Positions 28,682 to 31,618 of a stretch of 31,618 nt of DNA are shown one piece after another. The notes beneath the pieces are model-generated. The model did no database searches. It was not told the DNA's origin and worked only from the letters and a program-made list of their open reading frames with translations. This DNA is from Parachlorella kessleri (lineage: Eukaryota > Chlorophyta > Trebouxiophyceae > Chlorellales > Chlorellaceae). How positions within the stretch are numbered: position 1 is the stretch's first letter; each line of letters opens with the position of its first letter. The translations under genes and the position numbers were made by a program. Where the stretch lies: assembly GCA_001598975.1 (NCBI GenBank), contig BBXU01001155.1, positions 1 to 31,618 of the forward strand. The letters are read 5' to 3'.

Positions 28682-31415
28682 TTACACATCTTCATGCCGC
28701 AGGCTCCAGTGAACCCCAAAGGAGAAAGCCATCAATTCTTGTGCTGCTGCTGCCGCCTCATCGACTCTTTGCGCCTGTTGAGATCCAGCCCAGTGCCGCT
28801 GCTTCTCGCGCTGCCTATCTGCTGGTGCTGCAGCTGACTCTCGCCGCAAAAACGTAACACTTGGGTTAGTCATACTGTGAGTCAGGTAGCCCACAGCCAT
28901 GCTGCTGGCACAGTGGGCGACGCTCAACTCCACCTCCAATCGGGAAACCTCGCTGGCCACGTCTGCAGAGGCTGCTGCTGCTAGTGTCGCTCTTGAGGCT
29001 GCTTCCATAGCAGGCGCCGAGCCCACAAGCGACCCTGGGCAATGCAGAGTGTCAGCTGAGAAGGATTGCTGCGCCAGGCCGTCCGTTGGGGCCGCTTGCT
29101 CAATCAGGCCAGTGGTAGTGCCGTTGCTTTGGTCAGTGGTGATTAACACCTTGACGCAGAGGACCCCGCAGTCCCTGGGTGGGGGGCCCTGCAGCAGGCC
29201 CACAACCGCTGCTCTACTAAATACCGGCCCTGCCCTCATTTTGGCTTGTAAGCTGCCGATCTAGTAACTACAACGATGCGGCTCCATGCGAATATAGACT
29301 TGACCCCAATAATCAACGGGGTCAATGATACTCCCAACAGGAGACTGGCTTTGGATGGGCCCGGCACCAAAGCCTGATGGTTGCAGCACTGGCCACGACA
29401 ATCCGCAATGCATCCATAGTACAACTGCATCGAGCAAATGTCAGTACAAGTTGCCCCCCACACTAGTTCCTCTGCTCGCCCCCCTGCCACCACCACTAAC
29501 ATCCGCAATGCATCGCAAGCCTAGCATCTCCTCCTGGCAGGGACCCCTTGGGCAGGGTTGTCTCATGCTGGGCACAAGCCCCCAGGGCAACCTCATCCTC
29601 ATACCTGGAGTATAGTCTCCCTGAGCACTGCTGCGCATGCTGCACTGGCTGAGGTGCTGGCCTCGCTGCCCTCCACTTCCTGTTCAGCACTTGCTGCGGC
29701 TATTACCCGCATGGCACACTCCCTGGCCACAAGGTGTTGAATGATGCGCTCCCCAACCCCTGTTACGCTGCATGCAACGCCTGGCCTGCGCCGCAACAGG
29801 AAACCAGCCCTTTGGCACTTGCTTTGGTTGGTGGGTGAGGTGAAGGCCATAATGCATGACTGGGCAGCGTGCGGTTGTCTATTCAGCAGACAGGTCAATA
29901 GTGTGGGACGACTGCGCCAAGGGTCCGCACAGCGCCAACTCCAATTACTTTGCTGTGGGATGCATGCTAACTGAAAGGGCTAGAGAGACCCCCAGGCTGC
30001 CTGGAGGCCAGGAGATGCTTGGCATGGCATCACAAACTCCCATATCCAGGCAGCGAGCGCTAGCAGCGTGCCTTCTGTGCGGAGGCAGGCATACCTGCTG
30101 TCTTTGCTGTCCTGTGCCCAGCAGCCCGCTCCATACACAGCCGCCTCTCCAACCCTCCCTTCAGCCTTGAGTGCAATGCCGCCGCTGCTGACCCCCGCTA
30201 CCACGTGGCCGCTTGCGTCAACCACCACACACCCCACAGTGTCATACAACTGGCTGCCTCCCTCGCTGCCTCCCTCGGAGCTGTCACCACCGCTGCTGCT
30301 CCCACGGCCGCCGCCGGGGTCCATGCATGGGCCCTCATGCCGGCCCCGTTTGGCTGCAACCTGCTGCCCTCCCCGCTGCTGTTGCCCTTGTTCCTCTTCC
30401 TGCTGCTGCTGCTGCTGCTGCCCTTGCTCCTCCCTCTCCTGCTGCTGTAGCTTGTTGTGATCTCTCCAAGGCTGTACTGATCCAGGTGTCCGTGAGGTCA
30501 CTTGCCTCCCAGTGCGAGTTCCATGCTGCACACGCTGTACTTGATGTGGTCCCAAACGTGGCTTTTCAGATTCCGCAGGGCCTTCCGTTGCCTGGTGCCC
30601 TGCTGCTTTCGCTGGCAAGCCTCCTGTAGCAGCAGCAGCCGCAGCAACTTCGGCTGCTGGTGGTGCTGCTGCTGCAGGTGCTCCTGCAGCGGGCAAACCT
30701 GCTTCCAAGCTTGGCCCCATGCCGCTCCCGCCGCTACCATCCACCATGCGCCTGTACTTTCGCCACCGCCGCCTGGCTGACTCACTCACGCTCCACTGCA
30801 ACAGGAAAGGCAAGCCATACTCCCCGTCGATGCTGTCGTCGGCGTGAGGCTGCAGGTGGGCACCCAATGGCCGCCCCGTAAGCATCACAGCAGCTGTTGA
30901 CCCTCATGCGCCACGCATAGTTGTACGGCTGCCCCCAGCCTGCACACCCGTGCGTCCAACCAAGTACTGCGCACACAGCCACATTCAAGCAAGCGCCAGC
31001 AGCATCGCCATGGCACCCTGGCCGCACCCACTGTGCTTTCAAGCAACTGCTGCATGCCCAGCCTGTTCACGCAAGCGCCAGCAGCATCGCCATGGCACCC
31101 TGGCCGCACCCACTGTGCAGTACCTGCTCAGCCTCCTCCGCGGTGTCAGCCGCTGGGATGCCCCTGGATAGCGCCCAAGTCCTTGCCTTGTCCCCGGCTA
31201 ACATCCTGGATGCGTCGGCACAGAACGCACCCACGAGGTGTGGCCCGTTGTTTAGTTCGTTCCAGGCGCATGTAGGGCAAAAACCAAGCTCGTGGACACA
31301 CAGCCGCCTCTCTCCACCACCACCACCACTCACATGGGCCTCACCCTGCCATGGGAGAGGGGCTGCCGCTGCTCGCCTGCCAGCCTGTGTGCCACCCTGA
31401 CCGGGTTGCGCACCC
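28682..31415 (-). CDS. TASP1: Taspase-1 (threonine aspartase) homologue, 5' partial
   Basis: Exons in the window: 31415-31334, 31205-31124, 30795-30095, 29785-29605 and 29188-28682 (TAA); phases match and 516 residues are covered. The first exon here begins in mid-codon, so the N-terminus lies beyond the window end. Taspase is an Ntn-hydrolase that cuts itself before a Thr and then cleaves nuclear proteins after Asp. Visible signatures are [31 protein letters not shown] and [10 protein letters not shown], with the predicted nucleophile Thr at codon 30238-30240. Then come [39 protein letters not shown] and the C-terminal [16 protein letters not shown]. About 170 low-complexity residues (Ala, Gly, Gln and Glu runs) sit before the Thr, in the loop removed on maturation. 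The plant/algal type-2 asparaginases are relatives, but the [10 protein letters not shown] and VARECA features favour taspase. Confidence 0.85.
30989..31118. repeat. Two 48-bp direct repeats in a taspase intron
   Basis: Copies at 30989-31036 and 31071-31118 appear identical (gcaagcgccagcag ... cactgtgc), with an 82-bp period. Both lie in the intron 30796-31123, and the second copy ends 5 bp from the exon end at 31124. Confidence 0.85.
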
Positions 31416-31581
31416 CTGTACCGGCAAGGTAGGGCAACATGAGGTTAGAGGAGCCACCTGGAAGCATGGAATGACGTGCAGGGGTAGGGTGGGTTACAGG
31501 ACAAAGCAGTGTAAGGGATGAGCCGCAGGACACAGGGCAGACTGGTTTCTGCGGTTTGAGGCGCATTGCATGGTGGCAGCA

Positions 31582-31618
31582 ATATATATCTATATATATA
31601 TATATATATATATATATA
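31582..31618. repeat. (AT)n microsatellite at the window end
   Basis: Alternating A and T with a single C interruption at 31590, running to the last base. It lies within the taspase gene, upstream of the last visible exon, and may be longer than shown. Confidence 0.9.

Noticed and set aside
29189..29239. ATG at 29239 as a separate gene start for the 28682-29188 segment
   Set aside because: The acceptor ctgcag before 29188 is in phase with the preceding taspase exon, and the resulting protein matches the taspase C-terminus, so the ATG is intronic.
1..31618. CRISPR arrays, phage genes or bacterial operons
   Set aside because: No regular short repeats with unique spacers, and the genes have spliceosomal introns. 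This is eukaryotic nuclear sequence.

Overview
The window looks like nuclear DNA of a green alga (core chlorophyte, probably Volvocales-like). The evidence is GC-rich sequence, short exons split by 100-650 bp GT-AG introns, many CAG/CTG and CCTG microsatellites, and plant-type proteins such as a THO4/ALY adaptor and a zinc-knuckle Swi3/TIPIN homologue. I did all exon joining by hand, using splice consensus and codon phase. There is no rRNA, tRNA, CRISPR array or prokaryotic operon.

Region 1 (1-4.98 kb, + strand) is a mobile-element-like gene. An exon carries a 2A-like motif ending GNIEANPGP. It is followed by a chain of phase-0 mini-exons, three of which are copies of one another, and then by a long exon resembling the N-terminal half of a tyrosine recombinase. 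A 654-bp inverted copy of the gene's own sequence sits inside this last exon, flanked by a 77-78-bp direct duplication. The result is a large imperfect palindrome.

Region 2 (5.1-11.08 kb, - strand) holds an unidentified nine-exon gene (about 353 aa) and, upstream of it, a complete eight-exon THO4/ALYREF mRNA-export adaptor (277 aa). Region 3 (11.08-14.3 kb, + strand) is a TIPIN/Csm3 homologue (455 aa), divergent from THO4 across a 295-bp gap. Region 4 (15.3-16.8 kb, - strand) is a 253-aa coiled-coil protein with an organelle-type N-terminus. Region 5 (17.1-18.3 kb, + strand) is a decayed partial duplicate of the TIPIN tail and its 3' flank.

Region 6 (18.6-24.4 kb, - strand) is a three-copy tandem family of multi-pass membrane proteins; the third copy is truncated. 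Region 7 (25.2-28.4 kb, - strand) is a tandem pair of TlpA-like thioredoxins with near-identical exon structure but different C-terminal tails. Region 8 (28.7 kb to the window end, - strand) is a taspase-1 (threonine aspartase) homologue whose 5' end lies beyond the window.

The conserved single genes serve mRNA export, replication-fork protection and proteolysis and do not form a pathway together. The most unusual material is the palindromic 2A/recombinase element at the left end.
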